Program-made: the position numbers and the translations under genes
Shown here: positions 36,870 to 47,690 of the stretch, piece after piece
How the letters are laid out: each line of letters opens with the position of its first letter
How positions within the stretch are numbered: position 1 is the first letter of the stretch
Notes under the pieces: generated by a model
Seen by the model: only the letters and a program-made list of their open reading frames with translations
What the model was told of the DNA's origin: nothing
Database searches by the model: none
DNA from: Erodium maritimum
Taxonomy: Eukaryota > Streptophyta > Magnoliopsida > Geraniales > Geraniaceae
Assembly (NCBI GenBank): GCA_963921825.1
Contig: OY997596.1
Span: 31,983,932 to 32,047,931 of the forward strand
DNA length: 64,000 nt
Direction of reading: 5' to 3'

Positions 36870-37800
36870 AACTTAGCTCCAACTCAGAACCATTGAGACG
36901 AAACAGAAACAATTAAACATCACAATACTCCTTTACCACCCTCATCCAAAGCTCAACAAGATAGGATTGTTATCAACATTTCAGCAAGTACTAGACAACA
37001 AACTCAACAAGATCCCTTAATTGTTCTTGGATATCCTTAGGCAAGACAGATTATACTTTTTCCACATTTCACATGAAAACAACGAGGAGCCCTCACCCGA
37101 AGACCACTCTAGACTAAATGCCTATATAGACTCCAATTTTGACACCTGGATTAGGGAAAACATAGGCTTTTCCTTGAGAACCAATACCCTCTGAGAGCTT
37201 CCCTCCTGAGCGGAAGACGATCTTCATATTCCATGAGAAGATCTTCATCACCTTAACTATCACCAAAAACAAGGCTAGCGGAAAGAATCTTCACACCAGC
37301 TAAATCGAAGTCCGAGCCATCGTCTAAATCCAAGAACTCGCCCACATCCACATCTAAATCCAGGCTTTGATTAACCTCAAGATCTAGGGTCCCAAACTGT
37401 TGGATTGCCAGATATTCCGCATCAATAACCTTAATAATGATAACCATACAGGTATAGTAGGCTTTCTGAGCTTTCAAGGACTCATTGCTTCAAGAAAAAA
37501 ATGTCATGTTCTTCATGCTTCTTTTACAAACACCATTGTTGTATTGGTCCAGCTCTTGCCATCAAGCACCAATCTCAGTATAGTAGCTGGTCCGTATTCA
37601 GATTGCCAGATACATCCTTAGCTGCATAATTTGCCTTTGACCAATCTATGGCATTTCTCCCATGGCATAAAAAATGGATCCCTCCCTGAAGAAGCATCAT
37701 GGTTATGCAACTCTCCCATGGCATAACCATGACCTTACAGCCGCATATGGTTTTGTTCAAGATTGTGTTGCTCTCTATACTGGCGGAGCCATTCAGAACA
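36870..37800. other. Downstream flank of the SMG7-like pseudogene
   Basis: - strand frames here (for example LDLDVDVGEFLDLDDGSDFD at about 37.3 kb) match nothing I recognise. They may be decayed 3' coding or UTR sequence of the pseudogene. Confidence 0.3.
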
Positions 37801-37802
37801 AG

Positions 37803-38290
37803 TCATGTATGCATTGGACCTCGAATAGTCACTGAACTGCAGTGCACCATAAGGGTTGCTGATTCCCCCAAATATGGCATCTTGGTAGTTGGACTGAACC
37901 AAACAACATCATCAGGTAATAATGCAATGTTTACTGAAGCCTCCTGTTGCTTCACTGGCTTACTGCACTTTAAATTAGGGTCCATATCTCCCCGTGGTAC
38001 TGAATTATATATTCTGAGAGGCTCCAACAGAATGACTTGTTCCTCTTCCATGAATGTGAATATAACCACCAAAGCCAATTGTGCCTGTCTTTCATGCTCC
38101 AAATCTTTTTGCTCTTGGTTGTTCACAATGATAAAGATGAACACGGAAACAACTTGAAGGGTTTGGAAAGGGCCTTTTCTAGCACAACACATACACTGAT
38201 ATGACTCCAATGCAGCTTCAAGATTTGTATCATTTAATGTCATCCAACTCTTTCATCATACAAGAGAGAGCACAGTGGAAATCATCCAGA
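37803..38290 (-). pseudogene. SMG7L: SMG7-like C-terminal exon remnant
   Basis: Acceptor AGGCAG at 38291. DDFHCALSCMMKELDD is in one frame and NDTNLEAALESYQC...FIFIIVNNQ in another. QLALVVIFTFM then joins EEEQVILLEPLRIYNS, where the family has an intervening block, implying an internal deletion. The end of similarity is approximate. Confidence 0.7.
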
Positions 38291-38601
38291 CTGCCTCACA
38301 CCAAATAGCAATAAAATCAATCAGAATATGAAGGAAATTTTTCAAGGACAGGAAACAGTGCAGTATACAAGTGTCAAATTGTGCCTGGCTCAGGTATTAT
38401 ATCAGTCAATACAGAAAGATACACACATTATAATTAAAATGTTTACATGTATCAGGAATTGGATCGAAACAGATGTAAATGTTTACATGTGTTAGGGAAA
38501 GCTCAGATGATTCAGAATATGATCAACAAACAAAGATGAAGCAATATCGTAAAAGCTAGATAGATTAAGCCCTTTACAGTACAATAAGCTAAAAACATTA
38601 C

Positions 38602-38714
38602 CTAGGTTTAGTGAAAAAGAAACTTATAGAGTTTGCAAAGTCGCCACTTGATTGCGATTTAGTCTGGATAGTGGTTCTTTCACTAGAAGGGGGATCCAAA
38701 TCTGATGACCTGTT
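38602..38714 (-). pseudogene. SMG7L: SMG7-like fourth coding exon
   Basis: Acceptor ATGCAG, donor GTAATG. It encodes NRSSDLDPPSSERTTIQTKS... to FFTKP, matching the Ser-rich linker after the TPR region. Confidence 0.7.
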
Positions 38715-38797
38715 CTGCATAACCACAATAAATTGACAACAACTAATCAGAGATCAGTAAGCAACAACATAGTAACTTTGAACACATATGTAGTTAC

Positions 38798-38895
38798 CTT
38801 TTCCAACAGTAAAATAAGGTTATTCCAGGCATCAGGGAAAGAATCTTTTAACGGCTAAGCTTCTTATCACCGACATACGTTGCTAATACTGCTAA
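38798..38895 (-). pseudogene. SMG7L: SMG7-like third coding exon, with deletion and frameshift
   Basis: LAVLATYVGD is followed directly by RSLAVK; about nine residues are missing and an extra A shifts the frame before DSFPDAWNNLILLLEK. Donor GTAACT. Confidence 0.8.
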
Positions 38896-39005
38896 CTACA
38901 AATAACATATCAATAGATAAACACTGAATTAGAATCTCATGCAGAAGCGCATATAATTTTTTTCTCAATTTCAAAATGATCAATCATCAAATAACAATAA
39001 CTTAC

Positions 39006-39465
39006 CTGATTATGCAGTGGCTTCCAAGTAATGGGCAGCTGCAACAGACCAGTTGTGGTTTCTAACATCAGGTTTTCCATAAAGTTCTTTGTACCTAGCA
39101 ACATCCCTAAGACAAACAAAAAAACGATGGCATCAAAATTGGCATCTGTGCAATGTCTCTGGAGCAACAGTGCTACACATGCCACCCTTTTTGAAGAGCA
39201 CTATTTCTTCTGAAAGCCCCTAACACCTTTTGACTTTCAAGATCAGGCTTTGGTAATACTGACTTGATTGTGACAAAAATGATTTAAATCCCTCTATATG
39301 ATCATCAATGTTTCCTTGAACAAATTTGCTAGTCCCTGCATCAGTACAACTTATTTTTCTTCTTTTACGAAATTCATCAATATGCTTATAGTGAAGCTTC
39401 CACAAAGAATATTCAATATCTTCAAGGTCTTCCAATTCATTACAGTTGATGATGATTTTCTCGTA
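39006..39465 (-). pseudogene. SMG7L: SMG7-like second coding exon, part downstream of the LINE
   Basis: Resumes at YEKIIINCNELEDLE. It carries a TAG where the family has Tyr (KVKRC-stop-GLSEE), a TGA in HRCQF-stop-CHRFF, and a deletion that shifts the frame before HNQ at the donor GTAAG (39005). Confidence 0.85.
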
Positions 39466-39537
39466 GGCTCAATTGTTCCGGCGACTACAGTGCGTCCCGC
39501 CGGCCACTGATGGTTTCGCCTGTCTCTCCCGATCCGT

Positions 39538-41201
39538 ATGTTGTTGAGAGACTCGGTTTTGTGGATCCATAATTCGGCGCAGAAGTCTGTGGGGAATATG
39601 GCCATATCGCAACCTCGTGATCACGAGTATTATGAGAAAGTGGTGGATGGGGAAATCGTCAGGGTGCCGAGGATTGCCTCTGTGATCTGCAGACTAGAGG
39701 AATCCGCTCGCGCACCGGTGGACAGCCCAATCAGTCGCCGGAGTGAACCATCCCGCGTTTCAGAGACTGCAGCTGTGGAGAACTCAGTTCCGGTTACTTC
39801 GGGAAGCATGAAGAAGGTGGGGTTTTCGACTGAAACTGATCATTGTAAGTTGTTCATTTGCAACCTCCCTCCCGGAACCACCCGGGGCAGATTGAAGCTT
39901 TGGCTGGAAGAGCTCTTTCCTGTTTACAGAGTCTTTGTCTGTAAGAGGAAAAACGCTAGTGGCAGAGTATTTGGTTTCATCACAGTCCATTCGAAAGTTG
40001 TGGCATTGAAGCTGACCAAAGCGTGCAATGGGTTTCTATGGGAAGGGCACAAGATCTTCATGTCCCTAACTTGGCCGGAGAAGTTGAATAAACGTTTGTC
40101 AAGACAGGGGGAACTCAAATTTGGAAACCAAAGGAGGGGTTTAATGTTGACTCACATTCTGTGATGATCAAGCAACCGGAGAGAGCCATGACGTCCCAGA
40201 AAATTGTGGGAACCAGGTCACATTACCTTTCCCCATGGGTAGCAGCTAGTATTATGGGAGTGGCGAAAGACGACCTAACTCTAGAGGCTCTGCGGGGGCT
40301 AATCAATGCAGAGAATTCACCAGACTTGCAATTCCGGTATATAGGCAATAGAGTTTTTCTATTCCTGTCTTCGGATCGTGATGCTTTGAACGATTTATTG
40401 AATCTGAAATGGAGCTGGTGTTATGAGGCCTTCTTATTGTTTGAACGAGCTCAAGAGTGGCTGGTTAAAGCCGGTGGTTTTGTGTGGTGGAAAGTGTCGG
40501 GTATACCGCTATCCGGTTGGTGCATGTCCACTTTCCGAGATGTCGGGAATTCGTGTGGCTCGTTTGTTTTGGCCACTAGAGATGAGACATCTCAGCTACT
40601 GGACTGTAATTACTTTCTCTTGCACTCGGATGTGCAGGAGGACTCCTTGAATCGGCTTCTGGAGATAGATGGGAAGGAGTTTAAAGTATGTCTGTCGAGA
40701 GTTCTCTCGGTTGAGGTGAAATCTCGTGAGGCAGCAGCAGCAGATTACAGGAAGGCTCTGTTGGCAAACGCACACTCAGATCATCTGCTTCAGCCGAACA
40801 CTAAGGGCAAGGAGCCTCTGATCTTCTCGACGCCGGTTAGTAAAGTCTCAGAGTCGTCCACTTCGAGCCCATTTTTATCGCGTGGGCCGTAAGACTATCG
40901 GGCCAGGGTTTCTGCTATGGACCTGTTACGGCCGAGTAAGCCTAAACTCACCTTTCGTTCTTATGATGCTCGACGGCTTCCAGTAGACAAGGAGATTGCA
41001 GAACGGGAGAGAAAATGGAAGCTTGTTAAGGCGAGTCAGAAACTTCTCGCGAATCACCCTGAAACGACGGATCAAATTGAAGCTCTTGATTTCGAGCTAG
41101 AAGACTCGGTCGATCCTGATTTTCGAGAAGAATTTGATGATATTGGGTCTAGTGATGACATAGAAGGGGGGAACTCTCTCCCTACTTCTATACCTCTTTA
41201 A
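39538..41201 (+). pseudogene. LINE ORF1: RRM plus DUF4283-like domain
   Basis: The first frame (39538-40164) has an RNA-recognition motif: LFICNLPPGTTRGRLKLWL (RNP2-like) and GRVFGFITVHS (RNP1-like). The second frame (40161-40892, continuing at 40917-41201 after a TAA) has a DUF4283-like region with FVWWKVSGIPLSGWCMSTFR. One frameshift and one stop break it. Plant L1 ORF1 proteins bind element RNA. Confidence 0.82.
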
Positions 41202-41210
41202 TCAGATTCA

Positions 41211-42034
41211 ATGGTGAAATTCATCTCCTGGAACGTTCGGGAGTGAATGTCGTCCAAAAGAGACGGTGTATCAGGGTAGCTCTTTCTAAACAGTACCCTG
41301 ACATGGTGTTATTTCAGGAGACCAAAAGGGAGGAGATTCAGCCTTTTATTCTCCGGAGCTGTGGTTTTTGGAACAGTTGGGAATCAGCCTTTATTCCCTC
41401 GGATGGTGCGGCTGGTGGTGTTCTTTTGGTGTGGAAGACGGTAACTTTTTCGTGTTCTCACTCATTCAATATTGATAATGCTTTGGTATGGAAAGGACTA
41501 ATCATTGCAGATTCGCTCCCCATTACTGTAATTAACATTTATGCACCAACTGAGAGCGGGGGGCGTGCAGAATTGTGGAGAAAGTTAGCTGAGGCTAGCC
41601 CATCTTTTGATGATTGTTTATTGATTGGTGGGAATTTCAACACAATTTGTGTTCGTGAAGAACGTGCCCACAGTGAATTCTCTGAGTCTGACAGTGAAGC
41701 TTTCAGAGATCTTATTTTTGATTTAGCAGTCTGCGATCTTCCATTGTCTGGTGGCAGGTTTACTTGGTATGGTCCCGCTTCCAAAGCAGCCCGTTTGGAC
41801 AGGTTTCTGGTTTCGGCTGATTTATTGTCTGTTTATCCAAGATTGGTTCAGAAATCCTTACCTAGGGAGTTATCTGACCATAAACCGGTTGTTTTGGAGT
41901 CTCAACAGGTGAATTGGGGTCCAAAACCTGTGCGATTCCTGAATGTTTGGACGTCCCATTCGAACTTCTTTGAGTTTGTTAAGACTCAATGGGATAGTTA
42001 TTTGGTGCAAGGGGCGCCCAGTTACAGGTTCTAG
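41211..42034 (+). pseudogene. LINE ORF2, endonuclease domain
   Basis: Begins MVKFISWNVR, then loses one base (CGGGAG for CGGGGAG) and continues in the frame at 41243. AP-endonuclease-like motifs are visible: LFQETKREE, GGNFNTI (GDFN in active enzymes), RLDRFLVS and LSDHKPV. It ends at a TAG (42032). Confidence 0.85.
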
Positions 42035-43440
42035 AAAAAGCTTAATTGCCTTCGAAAAGCCCTGCAAGTTCGGAACTCTGAGGTCTTCGGTAGAATTGAC
42101 AAAGAGATATCATCTTTGAATTTGGAGATCGACCTTTTGGACAGGCCCCTTACCGGGGATGAATGCATCAAGAGGTCACTCTTAAAGGTCTCGTTGATAT
42201 CGAAGCATAAATTACTGGCTAAGATTTGGGCGCAGAAAGCTAGATTTAAGTGGTTCTCGGAAGGAGAGCAATGCTCGAAATTTTATCACCGTTTGGCCAA
42301 CTTTAACGCTTCCCTTAAGCGTATAACGGTCATTCGGGTGGGGGACGTTTTTTATACAGACCCGGACGGGATCAAGCGCCAAGCAGTGGTGCATTTTCGG
42401 GAAAGATTTTCGAGACCACAGGGAAACCCGATCTGGATACCTCCTTTTCATTTTAATTCTATTTCGGCAATACAGGGGGCCGATTTGGTGGCTCAGTTCT
42501 CTGCTGAGGAACTTTTTGATGCTTTGACAGATTGTGGGAATAATAAGGCACCCGGACCGGACGGCTTCTCAATGTTATTTTTTAAATCCTGCTGGGATGT
42601 GATTAAGGCCGATTTTTTACATTTTGTGGAAGAGTTTCACTTCTCGGGTGTTTTTGGGAAAGGACTCAGCTCGGCTTTATGGTCCTTATTCCAAATATCC
42701 CAAGTCCGAAAACTTTTGAGGACTTTAGACCGATCAGCTTGATATCGGGTCCTTACAAAATCGTGGCAAAACTATTAGCTAACCGGCTCAAAAGGGTCTT
42801 ACCAGACTTGATCAATGATACTCAGAGCGGATTCATAGCAGGAAGACAATTGGTAGACGGGGTACTCATTGCATCAGAGGTCCTTCACGGGATTAAAAAA
42901 TCAAAGAAGGAGACGGTAATCTTGAAGCTTGATTTCGAAAAGGCGTATGACAAGGTTAGCTGGTCTTATTTACTTGATGTGATGAGCATAATGGGGTTTC
43001 CTGAGTAGTGGAGATTGTGGATGTCGAGCTGTTTTAAAGCTAACATGTCAGTGTTGATAAATGGGGCGCCCTGTGCAGACTTTGTAATTGAAAATGGCAT
43101 TCGGCAGGGGTGTCCTCTTTCGCCGTTCTTATTCTTGTTGGCGGCAGAAGGGCTGAATCAGATGCTTTTGGACGGTATTCGGGGTGGTGATTTCAGTGGT
43201 GTTGAAGTAGGGAGGAGCGGCCAGCTGGTGTCCCATCTACAGTTCGACGATGAAACCATCCTTTTTATCAAGGGTGAGGAGTCGGGCTTGAGGAATGTGA
43301 AATACCTATTGGATCTTTTTCAGACGGTGTCGGGACTGAAGATTAATTTTGCAAAGTCCAAGGCGGTTCTATTGAATGAATCGTCTCTAACTGAAGACCT
43401 GATATCGCCGAATGAATCGTCTATTGAATGAATCGTCTCT
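42035..43440 (+). pseudogene. LINE ORF2, reverse transcriptase domain
   Basis: NKAPGPDGF, DFRPISLISGPYKIVAKLLA, QSGFIAGRQLVDGVL, LKLDFEKAYDKVSW, GIRQGCPLSPFLF and QFDDETILF follow in order, as in plant LINEs. The catalytic box reads FDDE instead of FADD. There is a frameshift near 42735, a TAG at 43006, and a short local duplication of TATTGAATGAATCGTCTCTA at about 43.37 and 43.42 kb. Confidence 0.87.
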
Positions 43441-44908
43441 AAGGTAGATTTTGTGAGGTTTGTGATCTTCCGTTGCCTTATTTGGGTTTTCAGTTGGGTC
43501 TTTCGCCGAAGAGACTCAGTTTTTGGGAGCCTGTTTTCAATCGGGTGAGACGATATTTGAATGGTTGGAAGGCGAAGACGTTGAATATAGCTGGCCGAGT
43601 TGTGCTTACAAAATCTACCTTAGCAGCTCTCCCGGTGTTTTATATGAGTTTATTCAAAGCTCCTAGCTCGGTGATAAAGAGGCTGGAAAGGTTACAACGC
43701 CGCTTCTTATGGTCACATAGTGTGGCAAGACGGGTTATTCACAAAGTTAAATGGGACACAGTGTGTCGGCCGAGATCTGCTGGTGGTTTGGGCCTAAGAA
43801 GATTGGAAGAGGTCAACTTGAGCCTGCTATCAAAATGGTTTTGGATTTTCTATTGATGAAACGTCTCTTTGGAAGCAGGTGATTTGTGACAAATTTAGAT
43901 GGGATCCTAGGGAGTGGGATCTCCTAAAAGTTGACCAGCCGAATGATCTATCTCTCTTTGGTCACATTGTCAGTTTGGCCAGTGACTCGAGATTTCAGAC
44001 TCTTTTCGGAGGACAGGGGATTCATTGGAAAGTTGGTAATGGTTCGGTGGTAACGTTTTGGGATGATGTGTGGCTTGGTGATGAAGCCTTTCGCTTTAAA
44101 TTCCATCAATTATTTGTAGCAGCACGTGATCAAGAGGCTTTGGTCAAAGATTATTGGAATTGGACCACTGGTTATTGACTTACAGAAGGGAGCTTTTTAT
44201 TCGTGAACTCGGGGAGGAACGAGAACTAAAAGAGCTTCTGAATTCGTTTTGTTTGACAGACTCGCCTGACAGGTTAGTTTGGGTTAAAGGACCCCGTTTC
44301 TCAGTTGGGGCGGTGTATAGATTGATCACACCTTCGTTCGACAAGGTCAGCTGGGCCTCGGTCTTATGGATTAAGGGACTTCCCCCGAAATTCTGTATGT
44401 TTATGTGGTTGGCGATGCATTCAGCCCTTCCCACTATGACTTTTCTGGAGGCTAGGGGTTGCAGAATATCGTTAAATGCAATGAGATGCCCCTTTTGTAA
44501 GTCTAGTTTCAAAGACTTGGATCACTTGTTTCTGCACTGTGGCTTTGCTTGGACAGTGTGGGGCTTACTACATGATTGGTGGTCCTTATCGTGGGTGATG
44601 CCGAACTCTTTTCGGGCGGCTTTCGAAGGTTGGGGGTGCATTCGACTGGCTTGGGGGGGTCGGCTTGGCTTAAAGTCTGTTACCTGTTGTGTTGGCATAT
44701 TTGGTTGCAGCGTAATGCTCTAGTATTCCAGAGCACACGGTTGTCTGAAGCAGAGGTGTTGGCTAGTTTCAAGCCCCACGCTTTTAGTATTTTGAGAATG
44801 GCAGGTGATCTTATTCCTGAGGCTTCCTTTGAGCGGTGGAATTTGGCTCTGGTTTCTTGCATTAGGGGGCGCCGTCGTCGCAGGAGACTCAACGTTGGAA
44901 TTATGTAA
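43441..44908 (+). pseudogene. LINE ORF2, C-terminal part with zf-RVT
   Basis: LPYLGFQLGLSPKRLSFWEP and LERLQRRFLWS are followed by GNGSVVTFWDDVWLG. The zinc-binding reverse transcriptase domain has GLPPKFCMFMWLAMHSALPT and CPFCKSSFKDLDHLFLHC. The last frame (44576-44908) ends in a basic tail. Several frame changes are present. Confidence 0.83.
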
Positions 44909-45023
44909 TTCTTGCTTTATTTTGTTAGTTTATCTGCTTGTCTCTCTGTTTTAGACTTGTGGTTACAGGTTTCCATCTCGGTTTCCTGTTTTTTTAATAA
45001 AAAATCGCTTATCCAAAAAAAAA

Positions 45024-45112
45024 CGAATTTTGCGGCACAAGTTTTCAACATCATAGTGCAATGGACCTTTGGTGTGGACTAAGGCCCATAACTGTTTCTC
45101 TGCATTATCAAT
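45024..45112 (-). pseudogene. SMG7L: SMG7-like second coding exon, part upstream of the LINE
   Basis: Acceptor TTTTCAG. It encodes IDNAEKQLWALVHTKGPLHY... to CRKIR, then runs into the LINE poly-A. Confidence 0.85.
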
Positions 45113-45190
45113 CTGAAAATGTCATAGTTTAAAGATTCAGAAACAAAATGGAAAGAGAAAGAAAAAGGTAAATAATATCCATAAGATTAC

Positions 45191-45253
45191 CTCAACAAGA
45201 AGACTCTGTTTGTCATTATGATCCTCAAGGGAAACAAGTAAATGCTTATCCAT
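45191..45253 (-). pseudogene. SMG7L: SMG7-like first coding exon
   Basis: ATG at 45253-45251, 21 codons, donor GTAATC. This piece is intact. Confidence 0.8.
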
Positions 45254-45723
45254 GAAGGTCTTTGAAAGTTACAGGGTCCCCAATTTTACCAACACAAAGT
45301 GTAATACAGCAACAGCTTAAATGGCATGTAGATGCGGCCTTGTTTCATCAGTGACAGGATCAATGGAATAATAGCTGGAAAAGCTCGTAACTAGGAAACA
45401 CCTATGAGCTGTGAAGGCCATAGCGGGCCGGAGGAGTCATTGAGCCAAGGGTCTACAGGCTTTACAACTTCCTACGTGAGGTAAAGCACAAATTTAACCA
45501 AAGTGACCACTCTTGTATCTAGATAAAGTGAATAAGAGTTTAAGGAACACACACAATGTGAATCTCATCTAACATTTGATGCTACCTACTATCATCACAA
45601 TTACAGAAGATAATACAAACCCAGAAAATTAAATGGTTAATAAATTCTAAATTGAAATATTAACATGCCACTCACTTACTCAACTTAAAAGAGAGAGCAG
45701 AAAAATAAGATGCAATGAAACAA

Positions 45724-46061
45724 GGGATAATTGTCCAAAACTACCATACAGTTTCGTCCACAAACAAGTTGATGCACAAAGTTTTGTCCACGTTTTGTGG
45801 GTGCACTGAAGTTTTGTCCACACTTTGTGGGTGCATTGAAGTTTTGCCCACGCTTTTGTGGGTGCATTTAAGTTTTGTCCACGCTGTGTGGGTGCATTGA
45901 AGTTTTGTCCACGCTTCTATTCAGACCATCATTCTGAACATCCCTATTACGTCAAAACTAAAAAAAGTCGTGGACAAAACTTTAGCCACACAGTATGGAC
46001 GAAACTTTGTGCATAACTCGTTTGTAGGCGAAACTTTAGGGTAGTTTTGGACAATTATCCC
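45724..46061. mobile_element. MITE copy 8 (GTGGACGAAAC family)
   Basis: GGGATAATTGTCCAAAACTA...TTTTGGACAATTATCCC. The left arm has five tandem TTTTGTCCACGCT/TTTGTGGGTGCA units. The nine flanking bases match poorly (ATGAAACAA against ATACAATAG). It sits in the leader intron of the SMG7-like pseudogene. Confidence 0.85.
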
Positions 46062-46299
46062 ATACAATAGTCCTGGAGAAGCAGTGCAGTGGTAGAGGGT
46101 TTCAGGAGTTATAATTAGTTAAAATCATAAACGAGTACGAGATCTACGTAACATACACCATATCACTGGAATTAAGAGGGACAATGAAACCTTAATACCC
46201 AAAACAAGTACATCCATTACAACAAGATGAGAATGGTCACTTTGAAGAAACAAAGCCCAAAACACCTTGAATTGTGAAGAGAGAGAGTAATCGAATTAC

Positions 46300-46530
46300 C
46301 TGTTGATCGAAGAAGAAATGGGATAGGCAGTAGGTTTGAGAGTCAAAACCCAAGTCAAGGCACAAGTGGGATTTGCAGAAGACGGAGAAACGCGGAGATT
46401 GGAAGGTCGGAGAAGAAGAATTGGGACACGCGTACCCTCTATTTGGGGTCCGGTATGAACCAGAAGATGGCTGCCACTGTCCACGGATGTGACTACCACC
46501 CTCTTTTCTGCGCGTCTAACTCACCTCACA
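46300..46530 (-). promoter_or_regulatory. Leader exon and TATA-like box of the SMG7-like pseudogene
   Basis: A - strand TATA-like CTTATAAATT lies at 46556-46565. The leader exon ends CAACAG with donor GTAATTCG at 46299. The start of transcription is inferred to be near 46530. Plants of this family have a non-coding first exon before the ATG exon, and MITE copy 8 sits in the intron between. Confidence 0.5.
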
Positions 46531-46839
46531 TCTTCTCTTTCAATTATTCTCCCACAATTTATAAGGAAGCCGACGCGCTCTCGGACCAACGCATAAATAT
46601 TTGTTCTATAAGTCAAGTGTGATATTTTTGAGAAAGAATTAACTGGATTTTGAAAGACATCATTATTGAACTATAGGCGAGATTGTTGTATATATTACAA
46701 ATCAAGAAGGCAACTTTATAAACTCAAACATTCATGCACTTTTAACTAACCTCTTCTACTTCAGTAATTAGAATCAAAACCATTTTTTCTCTCTATGAAC
46801 CCTAGTGTTGTACATCGCATATTTTGGTCGTGATCTTTG

Positions 46840-47367
46840 TCATGACTTATGTTATGGCTCCGCATTTATTCGCACCAGCTACGATACCAGTTTCTCTTTC
46901 TGATTAGGTTTGGCCTCTCCAATCAGTCGTGGTCTCGCAACTGTTTTCTCCGGCCAGCTCCACCTCCTTACAGCTTGGTACGTCGTCCTCCACCTCATAT
47001 GGTCTGATCTGTATCCATTCGGCCATTTTCGTCGCCTTGATGGCCAGAGCTGCCGTCCATAGCCTGCGCCCCCTTCGCTTCCATCTCTCGTCGATCAAAC
47101 CGAGTCTAAGAGACTATAGTGAACCGAGTCTAAAAGACTATAGCGAGCCTCCAAGGCTGTTCTGAAGTCGATGTACATAGGATATGGCTTGGATTTATCG
47201 AGGTTTGATTTTGGAAAATTTTCTCAACCGAACACCCGTACAAGCCGCTTGCAGAAGGTCTCCGAGCAATGCACTCAGTGGGTCTCGGGGGGAGGGCCGA
47301 TAAGAAGGGGTATTGTCCTACGATACCCAAGATCGGGTTACCCCGGTGTGAAGACCGCCTCTGTAAA
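46840..47367 (+). mobile_element. Probable 5'-truncated LINE, 3' end with poly-A
   Basis: The sequence ends CCGGTGTGAAGACCGCCTCT-G-T plus eleven to twelve A, and upstream is GC-richer, sense-coding-like DNA. No target duplication was found, so the left edge is a guess. Confidence 0.4.
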
Positions 47368-47640
47368 AAAAAAAAGATTTAATTTAATCAATTTTGTTCG
47401 ATCAAAGCGTCGAGGTCGAAAATCGGGTCGGTTGTTTGGTAACCTCGTAGTGGGAAGAAATCGGATCGAAATTTAATTAGCTTTTGCAAAAAAAAAGAGA
47501 AAAAAAAAAAGAAAGGGCTGACCGGGTTGGGCCGGACCTGACCAGCTGACCTAGCCAGGCCGACCCAGGCCCTTCCCTTCGCCTTGGGCCGTAAAGCCCG
47601 TTTAGCCTGGCCTAATTCCGAACCAGCCCAATTGGGCGTC

Positions 47641-47690
47641 GGTATTTAAGCAAAGAAACCCTAAGGGTTTCAGTTGCCTCCTCATTTCCT
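47641..47690 (+). promoter_or_regulatory. Promoter-like site with telo-box
   Basis: GGTATTTAAG is followed at 47656-47670 by AAACCCTAAGGGTTT, two opposed telo-boxes, and then by a CT-rich leader. This arrangement is typical of transcribed plant promoters. The likely start of transcription is close to 47665-47680. Confidence 0.45.

Larger units (their letters stand above)
39466..45023 (+). mobile_element. L1-type LINE, about 5.56 kb, near full length, inactive
   Basis: It contains ORF1 (39538-41201), ORF2 (41211-44908), a 3' UTR and the tail ...TTAATAAAAAATCGCTTATCC plus nine A. It lies inside a coding exon of the SMG7-like gene in the opposite orientation. No clear target duplication is seen: the host resumes with TACGAGAAAATC on one side and CGCAAAATTCG on the other, suggesting loss of a few bases coding for two residues. 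Both ORFs carry stops and frameshifts. Confidence 0.92.
37800..46520 (-). pseudogene. SMG7L: SMG7-like (EST1-family NMD factor) gene, broken by LINE, stops and deletions
   Basis: Coding pieces on the - strand: 45253-45191 (MDKHLLVSLEDHNDKQSLLVE), 45112-45024 (IDNAEKQLWALVHTKGPLHY...CRKIR), 39465-39006 (YEKIIINCNELEDLEDIEYS..., LWKLHYKHIDEFRKR, LYGKPDVRNHNWSVAAAHYL), 38895-38798 (LAVLATYVGD...FPDAWNNLILLLEK), 38714-38602 (NRSSDLDPPSSERTTIQ...) and 38290-37803 (DDFHCALSCMMKELDD, ESYQCMCCARKGPFQTLQVV, EEEQVILLEPLRIYN). The order and sequence match plant SMG7-like proteins: a 14-3-3-like/TPR domain, then the C-terminal acidic motif. Splice sites survive, so it is not a retrocopy. Defects: LINE in the second coding exon; in-frame TAG and TGA in the third piece; deletions after YLEAT and YVGD; frameshifts; loss of sequence between TFM and EEEQ. 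Confidence 0.85.

Noticed and set aside
38937-39185. 82-codon - strand frame as a gene
   Set aside because: It is a shifted frame over the SMG7-like exon; the correct frame gives LYGKPDVRNHNWSVAAA.
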